Position numbers and translations under genes: made by a program | Origin: Candidatus Eisenbergiella merdigallinarum | GTDB lineage: Bacteria > Bacillota > Clostridia > Lachnospirales > Lachnospiraceae | Assembly: GCA_019119355.1 (NCBI GenBank) | Contig: DWXE01000043.1 | Coordinates: 62,001 to 126,000, forward strand | DNA: 64,000 nucleotides | Direction: 5' to 3' | Shown here: positions 8,033 to 17,186 of the stretch, one piece after another | Position numbering within the stretch: position 1 is the first letter of the stretch | Layout: each line of letters opens with the position of its first letter | The notes under the pieces: generated by a model | Told to the model about the DNA's origin: nothing | Database searches by the model: none | What the model saw: the letters and a program-made list of their open reading frames with translations, nothing else

Positions 8033-8569
8033 CTAAAACGGGACAGGAGATTCGATATATTCCTCGGCTGTATTTTTCCCATAAATAACACTCCCCGGGT
8101 TCCCTATTACTATGGAATTGCTGGGAACATCGAAATTTACATACGCTCCTGGAGCGATGATTACATGATTTCCAATACTCACATTGCCGACTATAACGGA
8201 ATTTGTTCCCAGGAATACATTGTTTCCAATTGTCGGTGTTCCCGCTTTCTTTCCCGAATCGATTTTCCCGAGAAGGACGCCGTTCAGACAATCGACGTTA
8301 TTACCGATAACCACATTTGGGTTAAAAACAATACCTCCCAGATGCCGGATTTTGAAGCCCTTTCCAATTTTACATCCTGCAGGTATATCCGTATTATATT
8401 TTATTTTGTAATGTTCATAAATGAACCGGTACAGCAAAAACAGGACCCGGTTTTTATCTCTCCACTTTTCACATTTCCGTTTTGCTTTTACAAAACGAAA
8501 TTGAGCAATTCTCTCCGGATTCTCGACCTGCCCCTTCCATCTGAATTTATTCGCTTCTATTACATTCAT
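8033..8569 (-). CDS. Hexapeptide-repeat O-acetyltransferase (CysE/WcaB-like)
   Basis: This 178-aa protein has a short helical N-terminal part and a left-handed beta-helix from about residue 65 (IPAGCKIGKGFKIRHLGG, VVIGNNVDCLNG, PTIGNNVFLGTNSVIVGNV, IGNHVIIAPGAYV). Family members transfer acetyl from acetyl-CoA. The catalytic-type His is in FKIRHLGG. In a capsule operon, O-acetylation of a sugar in the repeat unit is the natural role, rather than serine acetylation. The gene sits 15 bp after a GT4 gene. Confidence 0.88.
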   Translation of the reverse strand: MNVIEANKFRWKGQVENPERIAQFRFVKAKRKCEKWRDKNRVLFLLYRFIYEHYKIKYNTDIPAGCKIGKGFKIRHLGGIVFNPNVVIGNNVDCLNGVLLGKIDSGKKAGTPTIGNNVFLGTNSVIVGNVSIGNHVIIAPGAYVNFDVPSNSIVIGNPGSVIYGKNTAEEYIESPVPF

Positions 8570-8584
8570 TCCGGTTTTACCTCT

Positions 8585-9772
8585 CTATTTCGCACTTACA
8601 TTACGATAGATATTGATCAAATTTATAATATCGACTTCCTCTGAATATTTTTTCTCATACTCTCTCTTTGCGATTTCACCGTAATACTGGCATAGCTCTT
8701 TTTTCTCCCATAATGTCCGTACAATTTTTCGCATAGCAGCGTAGTCCCGTATCGGAAATACCGTATCCATTCCCTGCTCTTTTATCGCTTCACGCATAAA
8801 ACCAACGTCTGTTGCGACCACGGGCTTTCCCAGGCTAAACGACTCCAATACCGTCATGGAACATCCTTCATACCAGACGGAGGGCAGCAATACAAATTCA
8901 GCCTGTTTCATAATAAACTGACATTCTTCATGGGGAACATATCCTAAAAAAAAGATCGGCAGCTTCGGATTGTCCGAAATAAATTGCTTCAATCTATCTT
9001 CCTGAGGCCCGGCTCCCATCATCACGAGCGGAATATCCCCTAACCCTTTCCACGCTCTGCAGAGAACGGAAATCCCTTTTTCTTCCCCGATCCGTCCGCA
9101 GTAAACAGCATAGCGTTTCGGCAGTTTTCTGTCAGAAGAAACCGGATCAGGGCGAGGCACGCTGTTGTACTTCTTTATCAGTTTTTCCCTTTCAAATCCG
9201 GCTTGCAGAAGTAACTGAATCTGCGTATCATTCAAACAAATATAACGGTCTATATGATTATAAAAAGTTTTTCTCCAACGATGAAATTTGAAAATAAATG
9301 CCGTCGCAAGCGACTGTATCCTCGAATTCTTAAAGCATCCTCTTTTTACCATTCGAAAATATTTCCCATCCGCGCACAAATTACACAGCTCACCGCCGCA
9401 GAGCGACGCCGCGTTTGGACAAATATATCTGGTATCGTGAAGCGTCTGGATCACCTTCGCGCCGCTTTTGTGCGCGGCGACGAAAACCGAGGGCGACAGC
9501 AACGGAAAAAATGTATGTATATGCACAATATCGGGCTTATCTTTGAAACATATTTTTCTAATATCGCGATATGCCTTTCCCGACCATAGCATGGAGATCG
9601 CCGCAGCTATTTTCCCCGCTTTTCCCTTTTTATCGAAGTCATCCGTATGGAGCGTATACTCCAGAACATCTATCCCCGCGTTTTTCAGCATCCCTGCTTC
9701 GTGCCGAAACACCTGATCATCGCCGCTCGCCGAACCGGAACGGTGAAAGTTGTGGACAACAAGTACTTTCAT
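8585..9772 (-). CDS. Glycosyltransferase family 4
   Basis: This 395-aa GT-B enzyme starts with MKVLVVHNFHRSGSASGDDQ. It carries the acceptor-domain stretch KPDIVHIHTFFPLLSPSVF, the donor-domain entry AVYCGRIGEEKGISVL, and the nucleotide-sugar E-x7-E region (PSVWYEGCSMTVLESFSLGKPVVATDVG). It is a retaining transferase and should add one sugar of the capsule repeat at the cytoplasmic membrane face. The ATG at 9772 has AAGGAAGG about 10 nt upstream; the upstream ATG at 9802 lies within the preceding gene. Confidence 0.9.
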   Translation of the reverse strand: MKVLVVHNFHRSGSASGDDQVFRHEAGMLKNAGIDVLEYTLHTDDFDKKGKAGKIAAAISMLWSGKAYRDIRKICFKDKPDIVHIHTFFPLLSPSVFVAAHKSGAKVIQTLHDTRYICPNAASLCGGELCNLCADGKYFRMVKRGCFKNSRIQSLATAFIFKFHRWRKTFYNHIDRYICLNDTQIQLLLQAGFEREKLIKKYNSVPRPDPVSSDRKLPKRYAVYCGRIGEEKGISVLCRAWKGLGDIPLVMMGAGPQEDRLKQFISDNPKLPIFFLGYVPHEECQFIMKQAEFVLLPSVWYEGCSMTVLESFSLGKPVVATDVGFMREAIKEQGMDTVFPIRDYAAMRKIVRTLWEKKELCQYYGEIAKREYEKKYSEEVDIINLINIYRNVSAK

Positions 9773-9788
9773 ACTGCCGTTTCCTTCC

Positions 9789-11018
9789 TTAACTGTTATC
9801 AAGGCCTGTCCGTTTTAATAACTCTTCGAAATAGAGCCCTTTCTTTTCCCATGTCCATTTGTTTCGAACGGCCTCATATCCTCTCTCCCCCATTTCTTTT
9901 GCCTGTTCAGGATGCTCCAGCATCCAGATCATGGCCTCCGCAAAGCGGCTTACCATTGTGTCATAATCCGCTACGGGAATTTTAATTCCTCCGTCGTCTT
10001 CCACCAGTATGTGCATGCCGGACGTATCCATACAGATAATCGGGGTCTTGCACATCATGGCTTCATAGAATACCCATGCCCCGCCTTCTCTTGCGCTCGT
10101 TACGACGAGAGCGAGAGCTTTCCGTATCTCCCGGACGCTTTCCTCCTTTGGAAGCATGCCGGTAAAAGCAATATTTCTTTCCAGAGAAAAGGATTTTACC
10201 AGCTTTCTCAGCTGCTTTTCACACTCGCCGCCCCCTACAATCCGCAACTCGGTCTCCGGATGGCTTTTTACAACGATATCCATGGCCCGGATAGCGATAT
10301 CGATCAGCTTGAATCCCACCAACCGCCCGCTTACCACAAAAGCCCTGCCGGATTCTTTTACGCCTTCGCCCCATTTGTTACAGATCTCTTCGGATACCCC
10401 CGTCTCAATCATCAGACTGCACTTGTCCCTGTATTTGTGCGGAATGCAGGCCAGGGAATCTTCCGTGCGCAAAACGAGCGCTTTCGATGCCCTGCACGCG
10501 CTGCGAAACCACGGATTTGTAACGGATATATGCTTATTGACCCGCCGAATCCATTCCACCATCATCTGCCTAGCGGTCAGATGCGGCCACAGAACCCCGG
10601 GAACCCCTTCTCCTCCCCCCAGAGGCCCCCATATAAAGGGAAGCGGCAACTTATACATAAACGTGGGCAGCCACATCGTTCCAAAAGTTACCGCGAAGAC
10701 GAGCGAATACCTTTGCTCCTTTATCATTTTTTTTGCGCAGCGATACGCGCCTGCCTGCCAAAGCGTATAGTAAAGTTGAATTCCTTTTTGTCCTTTTTTC
10801 CATCTTCTGATCGAATCCGGCAAATCGTAGTAAAGGAACTTCATATTAGACCGCGGATGTACGGCCAGCTCTTTTTCGATAGAATCTCTGTTGTTCGTTC
10901 GCGTAATCACCGTCACCGAATGATATTTTGCAATTTCTACCGCCCAGTTCCATCCGGCTCCCGGTTCAGATCCTTTATCCGGTTCGCAGGCATAGGCTGA
11001 AATCAGTATATTTTCCAT
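9789..11018 (-). CDS. Glycosyltransferase family 4
   Basis: This 409-aa GT-B protein opens with ILISAYACEPDKGSEPGAGW, a start typical of GT4 enzymes in exopolysaccharide loci. It has the donor-binding region SAREGGAWVFYEAMMCKTPI with the two conserved Glu near residues 310-320. It overlaps the upstream kinase-like gene by 16 bp, so translation is coupled. The sugar specificity cannot be read from the sequence. Confidence 0.9.
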   Translation of the reverse strand: MENILISAYACEPDKGSEPGAGWNWAVEIAKYHSVTVITRTNNRDSIEKELAVHPRSNMKFLYYDLPDSIRRWKKGQKGIQLYYTLWQAGAYRCAKKMIKEQRYSLVFAVTFGTMWLPTFMYKLPLPFIWGPLGGGEGVPGVLWPHLTARQMMVEWIRRVNKHISVTNPWFRSACRASKALVLRTEDSLACIPHKYRDKCSLMIETGVSEEICNKWGEGVKESGRAFVVSGRLVGFKLIDIAIRAMDIVVKSHPETELRIVGGGECEKQLRKLVKSFSLERNIAFTGMLPKEESVREIRKALALVVTSAREGGAWVFYEAMMCKTPIICMDTSGMHILVEDDGGIKIPVADYDTMVSRFAEAMIWMLEHPEQAKEMGERGYEAVRNKWTWEKKGLYFEELLKRTGLDNS

Positions 11019-12133
11019 TGCGACTTATCCTCTGCTATTTCCTGAAGAGTCCGTTTCCAGCGTTCCATTAAAATAACATCTCCCCGTGCAGGACATTCCG
11101 ATCGTTTTAGATAGAACATGTACTGAGAGAGTAAATAAATGCTTAACATGAGATTTAATCCGTATCGTTCAGAGCCTGTTTCACAAAAATATCTTTTCAG
11201 AGGCAAAATACGTTTTCGAATCTCTTTCATTTTTGGCTGTCTTTTCAGATATCCGGGTTGAAGCACAAAATGAAGCGCATCCAAAAATACCGGGCAATTT
11301 GACCGCGAATATTCCCAATCAAATACTTTGAGCCGTTTTCGCTCAACGATGCAGTTCCATGGGGTAAAGTCCCCGTGAATGCGTCCCATCGGGAAGCTTT
11401 TCTCATCGATTCCGGAACACAATTTTCTGAACCATTCAAGCATCCACAGGTCCTGAAGCGGCAATTCCTTCAACCGGGCTTCCATATCATCGCGCCATCC
11501 GGCATATCCGCCTACTCTTTTGCTCAATCGATACAACTCCAGCAAAAATCCTTCATGGGCGGATGAAAACCTGAAATCCGTCTTCCCAACCCGTTTTTTT
11601 ACAGAACCCGTTTCAAAAATAAAAGCACATCCGAATTTCGTATGCTGCAGCACGGGCGGAACATCTGCGCATTCTATCCCTTTGACTTCTTTTAAAGCAG
11701 TTTCCTCCCATTCAAACAGTTTTTCTATCGCTGGATCCGTTGTAAACTTCATATAGGATACCGGCGTTCCTCCTTTCTGAAGCTGAACGGTGGGTTTGCT
11801 GTGACTTCCACCATTTCCCACATAAAATCCCGGAGCATCCTCCGTACCGCTCATATAACTTTTAGCGCCGGAGAAGTCCAGACAGACTATCCGCTTTCTG
11901 TGCCAGACTTTCAGGAAAAATAGCGGGATACCGGAGAGACATGCCTTATAAAGATGCCCTTTTACCGTATTGGGAGCATACAGAAAAAGGCCGGTGTGAA
12001 AGCTGCGGCGATTCACGACCGGAAATAACCATCTGGCATTCTCCCTGGAAGGAAGAACGATATAGGGCACTCCCGCACAGCTTTCCCGAATCCCCAACAA
12101 TTCCAGTTTTTCTCGAAACAATTCCCATTTCAT
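11003..12133 (-). CDS. Aminoglycoside-phosphotransferase-fold kinase in capsule operon
   Basis: This 376-aa protein has an APH-type kinase core. The catalytic loop GRIHGDFTPWNCIVE (HGDxxxxN) is near residue 265 and the metal-binding Asp is in LKVFDWEYS about 15 residues on. A glycine-rich N-lobe with Lys lies around residues 125-150. APH-fold kinases phosphorylate small molecules, sugars or choline-like alcohols. Position between a thymidylate-kinase-like protein (4-bp overlap) and GT4 genes suggests a role in modifying a precursor or substituent of the polysaccharide. The substrate is unknown and it is unlikely to be a resistance gene. Confidence 0.75.
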   Translation of the reverse strand: MKWELFREKLELLGIRESCAGVPYIVLPSRENARWLFPVVNRRSFHTGLFLYAPNTVKGHLYKACLSGIPLFFLKVWHRKRIVCLDFSGAKSYMSGTEDAPGFYVGNGGSHSKPTVQLQKGGTPVSYMKFTTDPAIEKLFEWEETALKEVKGIECADVPPVLQHTKFGCAFIFETGSVKKRVGKTDFRFSSAHEGFLLELYRLSKRVGGYAGWRDDMEARLKELPLQDLWMLEWFRKLCSGIDEKSFPMGRIHGDFTPWNCIVERKRLKVFDWEYSRSNCPVFLDALHFVLQPGYLKRQPKMKEIRKRILPLKRYFCETGSERYGLNLMLSIYLLSQYMFYLKRSECPARGDVILMERWKRTLQEIAEDKSQWKIY

Positions 12134-13524
12134 CGAACAGGATATCCCTCCTCATCCACCTCACAGTGAAGAAGCTTCGCCGTCTGTTTTGCTTTATATC
12201 TCAGGATTGTTTTCGTAATCTGCCGGGCGACCTCTTCCGGAGAACGGGAAGCATCTACCAGAACCGCATGTGGCTCGCGCTCCGTAAAATGTCGATAAAT
12301 TCTGCGCTGCCGTTCGATTTCCTCCAATGTGAGTTCCTGCTTTCTGGCGTATAAAATATCCGCCGGTGCATCCAAAACAAAAATCAAATCCGGTTTGGGA
12401 ATGCTCCATGCAAACGCCCTTGCGAAGTTTGGAGAAAGCGAATATTGATATCGCTTCATATCGGCATAGTAGTCATAATAATAGCGGTCGAAGATCACCA
12501 GGTTCTTTTGGATCTTCATAATATCGACCTTAAACCAGGTTCCCAATATAAAATCCAGATTATAAAAGAAAAAACGGGCTATGGATTTTAACAATCCATT
12601 GGGTTCTTTTCCATGCGGATCGAAATTGGTTTTTTCCTCTATCGTTTTATGATAAGGCTTATAGGCTCCCGCATTGGAGAGCAGATGGGGGCGGAAATAA
12701 AGCTCAATATTTCCATGGAAGGCTCCCCATGATAATTTTTTTACTAATTCGATTGCGGTCGATTTTCCTCCTCCATCCGGTGCCAAAAAAGCAATCGATA
12801 TTCCAACTGGATATTTTATTCGATAAAAATACCTTATAATCTGACTTTTCCAAAATTTCAAAAAATAACTTGCCGATGAATTTTCTTTTGATTTCAACCT
12901 GGTTTTTTCCCAGAGTGCATTTCTAAATCTTTGTAGCGTTTCTACATCTTCATCCAGAATTGCCTCTGCCATCTGTTTTCCCAAAGCTTCTCCCCACAGT
13001 TTCTTCGCCGCTTTTTTACACTTCTCCGGCTCATTCAGCAGTGCGCTACGGATTGGGATCAGCTTTTCTTTATCAAAATCATTTTTATAAATTCGCCTCA
13101 GGCACAAAAATATATATTCAAGATCGTACGAAGGAACCGTGTATCTCCCATATTTTCTGGTTGATTTCAGAATTATATCGTTAGGAATGAGCAACGGCGT
13201 ATTCTTGACACTAAAATCAGTAAAGAAATCCAACTGCAGACGAAATGGTTCAGTAACATCTAATGGAGATAATATGTATGCACATTTTCTATAACCATGC
13301 CATATCTTTTGTACCACTGCCAGTTTGCATGCTTTTGCAATTTCTGGGATTATGTTATCCAATAAGTCAAAGTGTTCCTGACTAATGGAAAAATCCAAAT
13401 CAGATGGTAACTCATTTGGAATAGTATCATACTTATTCATGAGAACATATTCAGGTAAAAGTTTTTCATATTCATCAAAAAGTTTTTCAAAGAGTTTTCC
13501 TAAATTTATGTTACTAATATTCAT
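12130..13524 (-). CDS. Nucleotidyltransferase-like/thymidylate-kinase-like fusion protein
   Basis: This 464-aa protein has two parts. The first, about residues 1-235, resembles nucleotidyltransferase-fold proteins (ELPSDLDFSISQEHF, with an S-D-x-D pattern, then RLQLDFFTDF). The second, about 240-445, is a P-loop kinase of the TMK class: Walker A APDGGGKST, the FDRYYYDYYAD motif, and a lid-like Arg-rich region ERQRRIYRHF. The start at 13524 has AAAGGAGA upstream. It overlaps the polymerase gene by 11 bp and the APH-like gene by 4 bp. The substrate is unknown; dTMP is unlikely for a capsule-locus copy. Confidence 0.72.
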   Translation of the reverse strand: MNISNINLGKLFEKLFDEYEKLLPEYVLMNKYDTIPNELPSDLDFSISQEHFDLLDNIIPEIAKACKLAVVQKIWHGYRKCAYILSPLDVTEPFRLQLDFFTDFSVKNTPLLIPNDIILKSTRKYGRYTVPSYDLEYIFLCLRRIYKNDFDKEKLIPIRSALLNEPEKCKKAAKKLWGEALGKQMAEAILDEDVETLQRFRNALWEKTRLKSKENSSASYFLKFWKSQIIRYFYRIKYPVGISIAFLAPDGGGKSTAIELVKKLSWGAFHGNIELYFRPHLLSNAGAYKPYHKTIEEKTNFDPHGKEPNGLLKSIARFFFYNLDFILGTWFKVDIMKIQKNLVIFDRYYYDYYADMKRYQYSLSPNFARAFAWSIPKPDLIFVLDAPADILYARKQELTLEEIERQRRIYRHFTEREPHAVLVDASRSPEEVARQITKTILRYKAKQTAKLLHCEVDEEGYPVR

Positions 13525-14800
13525 TAAAATTTCTCCTTTGAAAAGATTTTGCTTTTCCATCTATCGCACATAATAAAAATACCATGATCAATAGATAGTA
13601 GGTATGTAAAGCCAACGATGTTACAGTAAATGTTCTGCAAAGAATGATAATGGAAACGCCGAGCACTTCTATTCCAAGTCCAAACTTCTTATTTTCTCTT
13701 CTATCCTGTTTTATTCTAATTCTTATTTTTTGAAATGTCTTTATCCAAAATAGTCCATAACAAAATAGTCCAAATAAGCCATTTGAAATTAAGATTGCAA
13801 AATATTCTGAATCCAAAGTATACATCACGGCATTGCTGCGTGCCGCAATAATTTTCTCTCCCGCCGCAAATCCGTTTCCAAATAACTTAATGTAATCATT
13901 TGATTGTTTAAAAAAATTCCACGCATATTTCCACCAGACTGTTCTTCCAGAAAATGAAGCTAATACTTCTCCTTCCTGTCCACGCAGTAAAAAAGAAAAA
14001 AGTTCCGGCGAAAAAGTCAGCAAAATGGTTATTCCAAATGCAATGAAAAATATTTTTGTTTTTTTACTCATTCTGCTGCAGATCACTAAAAAGACGAGCG
14101 CTATTGATAATCCGATTATTGCGGTTCTCGATTGCGCCGTTATAACACAACCGGAAAAGATACACAATTTGACGACATCATTAAAATGGACACCTTCATC
14201 TAATATCTTTATAATTTGATCAAATAGCAAAATTGCCGAAATCATTCCAACGCTCGTCGATGTTATGGGTATAATCCATCCACGTAAAATAAATGGTAAA
14301 ACAGCATCTCTCAAGGCAGAGTATTCATTTTCACCTCTATATAACGCTCTTTCCGGATCAATTAAAACTCCAATCATTACGCTGGCTATTAAGACTTCCA
14401 GAAAAATTTTCATCATTTCATACGATCTTAATGCATACCCCGGAATTTTTCGATCCAAACAGGAAATATAACATGCACCGAGAAGTATTACAAAGTACTC
14501 TATCCACTTTACCAGCGCATATGACATCCATTCACAAAATACAAACGATAAAACTCCCCCAATCCAGAATAAAAACAGCCAAAAAATTGGTGCTGAAATA
14601 TGCAGTCTTTCTATTTCTCGTGTTTTTATCATATAAAAAGAAATCAAAAAAAATGCCACTGACAGACAAACCATTCTGGTAATATTATCTGTACTGAATA
14701 GATTCCCCTGAGCCTGTGCGACTGTTCTTGATGAAAAGTTTATTACGGTACCAAACAAGAAAAACAGAGGATAATCTACCCTGCTGATTTTGTTAATCAT
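13514..14800 (-). CDS. O-antigen/capsule polymerase (Wzy-like membrane protein)
   Basis: This 428-aa polytopic membrane protein has about 10-12 hydrophobic segments and few conserved residues. A large extracytoplasmic loop contains GRTVWWKYAWNFF and NGFAAGEKI, similar to the O-antigen ligase/polymerase family. In a Wzx/Wzy pathway it would join flipped repeat units. The gene is visibly AT-rich compared with housekeeping genes in the window, which marks it as part of the serotype-specific insert. Confidence 0.82.
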   Translation of the reverse strand: MINKISRVDYPLFFLFGTVINFSSRTVAQAQGNLFSTDNITRMVCLSVAFFLISFYMIKTREIERLHISAPIFWLFLFWIGGVLSFVFCEWMSYALVKWIEYFVILLGACYISCLDRKIPGYALRSYEMMKIFLEVLIASVMIGVLIDPERALYRGENEYSALRDAVLPFILRGWIIPITSTSVGMISAILLFDQIIKILDEGVHFNDVVKLCIFSGCVITAQSRTAIIGLSIALVFLVICSRMSKKTKIFFIAFGITILLTFSPELFSFLLRGQEGEVLASFSGRTVWWKYAWNFFKQSNDYIKLFGNGFAAGEKIIAARSNAVMYTLDSEYFAILISNGLFGLFCYGLFWIKTFQKIRIRIKQDRRENKKFGLGIEVLGVSIIILCRTFTVTSLALHTYYLLIMVFLLCAIDGKAKSFQRRNFNEY

Positions 14801-14805
14801 ATATC

Positions 14806-15948
14806 TTATCTTTCTCTTATATATCCATCTATTGCCCGAATGATTCCATCAGCCACAACAGAAGAATAGTATTTTCCCGCTTCCTGTAAGGATTTTTCTT
14901 TCAAAGCGCTTTCATTCCGGACACAATACTCCATAGCTTCCGCAATTTCCTCCTCGGAGGAGTCATATGGTAATAACCTTCCTGTTTCGCCGTTTTTAAT
15001 CTGACCTCTTACTCCAGGAACATCAAATCCTATGACTGGCACCCCACAAGCCATTGCCTCCGCCACAGCTAAAGAGCATCCTTCTCCTTTTGAAAACATT
15101 AGCATTGCCTTTGCGTTCTGCAATTTCTCTGCCACTTTTTCCGCAGAAATAAAACCCGTTATTTCAACGTAATCTTCTATTTTATTTCTCTTTACTAATT
15201 TTTCAAGTTTAGTTCTTTGATCCCCGTCTCCAATAAATATTAACATGGAGTTCTTATTATAAGAATTATGATATTTCTTAAAACACTCCAGAACCCGTAT
15301 TGGATTTTTAGCTTCCGTAATTCTTCCTAACGTTACAAACTTTTCTTTTTTCTCATCCGGATAACAATTTTCAGGGAAAAAAACCGTTTCATCTACCTGT
15401 CCTAAAGCCTGAATACATTTCCCAAACGGGATGGCACATTGATTTTCCCATTCTTTTATGGATATTAAATCTGCGTTAATCAAATTTATATCAGACACTT
15501 TCGACGCTGCCATTTGGATCAATTTGAATGGATTAGCAGAAGACTCCAATAAAGTTAATCCATGTTGATGGTTAATAATAGTTGACTTCCTTTTTGCGAC
15601 CCTTAAACAGTAAAATAAACACAGTGGCGCGCTGTGAAAATATAGCATATCATAGTTCTGATTTTCTATTTTGTTGGAATTCTTCCAGATTCCTATTATG
15701 GCACGCAAATAATTTGGCACTATTTTTCTTGTTGTTTTTGCTTGTCCAAATATATTTACCTCATAATTTTTCCCGTTAATGATTACTGGATTTAATTTTT
15801 TATTGTCTACACTGCATCCCCACAAATCGATTTCATAGTGTTTTTCCAAGTATGGAAGAATATTTTTCACATAGTTTAACATTCCTCCTTTTGACCATGA
15901 AAAATAGTCTAAGTACGCTATTATAGCCATTCGTTTTTTTTCACTCAT
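14806..15948 (-). CDS. Glycosyltransferase family 4
   Basis: This 380-aa GT-B enzyme has an N-terminal acceptor domain (KGGMLNYVKNILPYLEKHYE) and a donor domain (EKFVTLGRITEAKNPIRVLE). The nucleotide-sugar site contains EGCSLAVAEAMACGVPVIGF with both conserved Glu residues. The start overlaps the flippase stop as ATGA. The gene is AT-rich like its two neighbours. Confidence 0.9.
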   Translation of the reverse strand: MSEKKRMAIIAYLDYFSWSKGGMLNYVKNILPYLEKHYEIDLWGCSVDNKKLNPVIINGKNYEVNIFGQAKTTRKIVPNYLRAIIGIWKNSNKIENQNYDMLYFHSAPLCLFYCLRVAKRKSTIINHQHGLTLLESSANPFKLIQMAASKVSDINLINADLISIKEWENQCAIPFGKCIQALGQVDETVFFPENCYPDEKKEKFVTLGRITEAKNPIRVLECFKKYHNSYNKNSMLIFIGDGDQRTKLEKLVKRNKIEDYVEITGFISAEKVAEKLQNAKAMLMFSKGEGCSLAVAEAMACGVPVIGFDVPGVRGQIKNGETGRLLPYDSSEEEIAEAMEYCVRNESALKEKSLQEAGKYYSSVVADGIIRAIDGYIRER

Positions 15949-17186
15949 TTTTGTTTACCCCTTACTAACATATAGATTTTTGCCGCACCGCAAACAGCCG
16001 GAATCATATAAACTACCATCATCGCAGTACATACTCCCATCACGCCGCTTTTATAAATCCAAAATGCGCCAATTGTGGAAAGAAAAGCTATGCTCAACAA
16101 CAAAATCTTAAAAATAATTTGAGGCTTTTGAAATGCCTGCAATACGGAATTTTCAATGCTCGTTAAAGATACAAAAATTCCCCGCAAACAACACATCAAA
16201 AGCGGAGCGATACCGGCATAATAATCCGTCCCGTAAAAAATCGAAACTAAAGTTTTTCCAAGCAGGAAAAGAACAATACTCCAAATCAAATTAGCTGAAA
16301 CAGCAAAAGAGCTGATAAGAACAATTTTCACTCCAATCTTCTTTCCCGTTTCTTCCTGAATACTTTTCGAAAAATTAGGAAGCAAAAACTGTGACAATCC
16401 CATAAAAACAGGCTGTGGAAGCGTCGCCAGAGTATTGTTATTATTATAAATCGCCACAGCTTCCGTGGACTGGAACAGTTTGAGTAGCCAGACAGATAAC
16501 TGGTTTTTTAAAGAATCCGACATGCTGATTCCAATGCTCCATTTTGCTGTCCACCAATTGATATTCCAGGCTTCTCTCAATTTATTCAAATTAAAAGAGA
16601 TATTTAAATATGGCAGAAGATAAATAATAGTGCATATAATACAACTCATTCCAATTCCAAAAAGAATGAATTCTAATGTCAAGTGTTCTCTCCAGACAAA
16701 TAATATGCCTATTTGCACAAAACACTGCATCAGGCTCATAAGCAGGCACTGTGTTACCCTAATCATTCCCAAAAAGAATTGCCTGGCATAATCTTTCAGC
16801 AGATATCCCACCAAAAACACGGCACAGGGCAGTCCGCCTACCTGGGGATATACCGTATATCCAATTATCCATGCGATAATTCCTGCAAGAAGTAAAGAGT
16901 AAAATTCAAGTCCCATTATTGCGGAACGATAGTTTCTTCTTTTTTCTTCTTGCTGAAATTTCGGATAATGTACATTGAACGGTACTGCGATTATCACTCG
17001 TTGCAACCCCAGGCCTAACATTGAAACCGAAAGCACCAACGCATATAATCCCGCTGTCTCCATGGTACAATTATGGGCTATTACGATTCCCGTCAAAAAG
17101 GACGTAACGCTGGAAAACGCCTGCTCCAACATAGAGATAATGCTTCCGGATAAAAAAGTATTATTATGTATCGAAAATTTTTTCAT
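15945..17186 (-). CDS. Polysaccharide flippase (Wzx/MATE-like)
   Basis: This 413-aa polytopic protein of the polysaccharide transporter family has about 12 predicted membrane segments, beginning NTFLSGSIISMLEQAFSSVT, as typical of Wzx. It would turn the undecaprenyl-linked repeat unit to the outside. The ATG at 17186 has GGAG just upstream (a GTG at 17195 is the alternative), and it overlaps the preceding glycosyltransferase by about 23 bp. AT-rich composition. Confidence 0.87.
   Translation of the reverse strand: MKKFSIHNNTFLSGSIISMLEQAFSSVTSFLTGIVIAHNCTMETAGLYALVLSVSMLGLGLQRVIIAVPFNVHYPKFQQEEKRRNYRSAIMGLEFYSLLLAGIIAWIIGYTVYPQVGGLPCAVFLVGYLLKDYARQFFLGMIRVTQCLLMSLMQCFVQIGILFVWREHLTLEFILFGIGMSCIICTIIYLLPYLNISFNLNKLREAWNINWWTAKWSIGISMSDSLKNQLSVWLLKLFQSTEAVAIYNNNNTLATLPQPVFMGLSQFLLPNFSKSIQEETGKKIGVKIVLISSFAVSANLIWSIVLFLLGKTLVSIFYGTDYYAGIAPLLMCCLRGIFVSLTSIENSVLQAFQKPQIIFKILLLSIAFLSTIGAFWIYKSGVMGVCTAMMVVYMIPAVCGAAKIYMLVRGKQK

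Noticed and set aside
7258..8091. Sortase-like gene as a pseudogene
   Set aside because: The frame is intact over the whole fold and only the two catalytic residues are changed, which fits functional repurposing better than decay.
11003..12133. Aminoglycoside resistance kinase
   Set aside because: The HGDxxxxN core only shows the kinase fold; location within a tightly overlapping capsule operon makes resistance an unlikely role.
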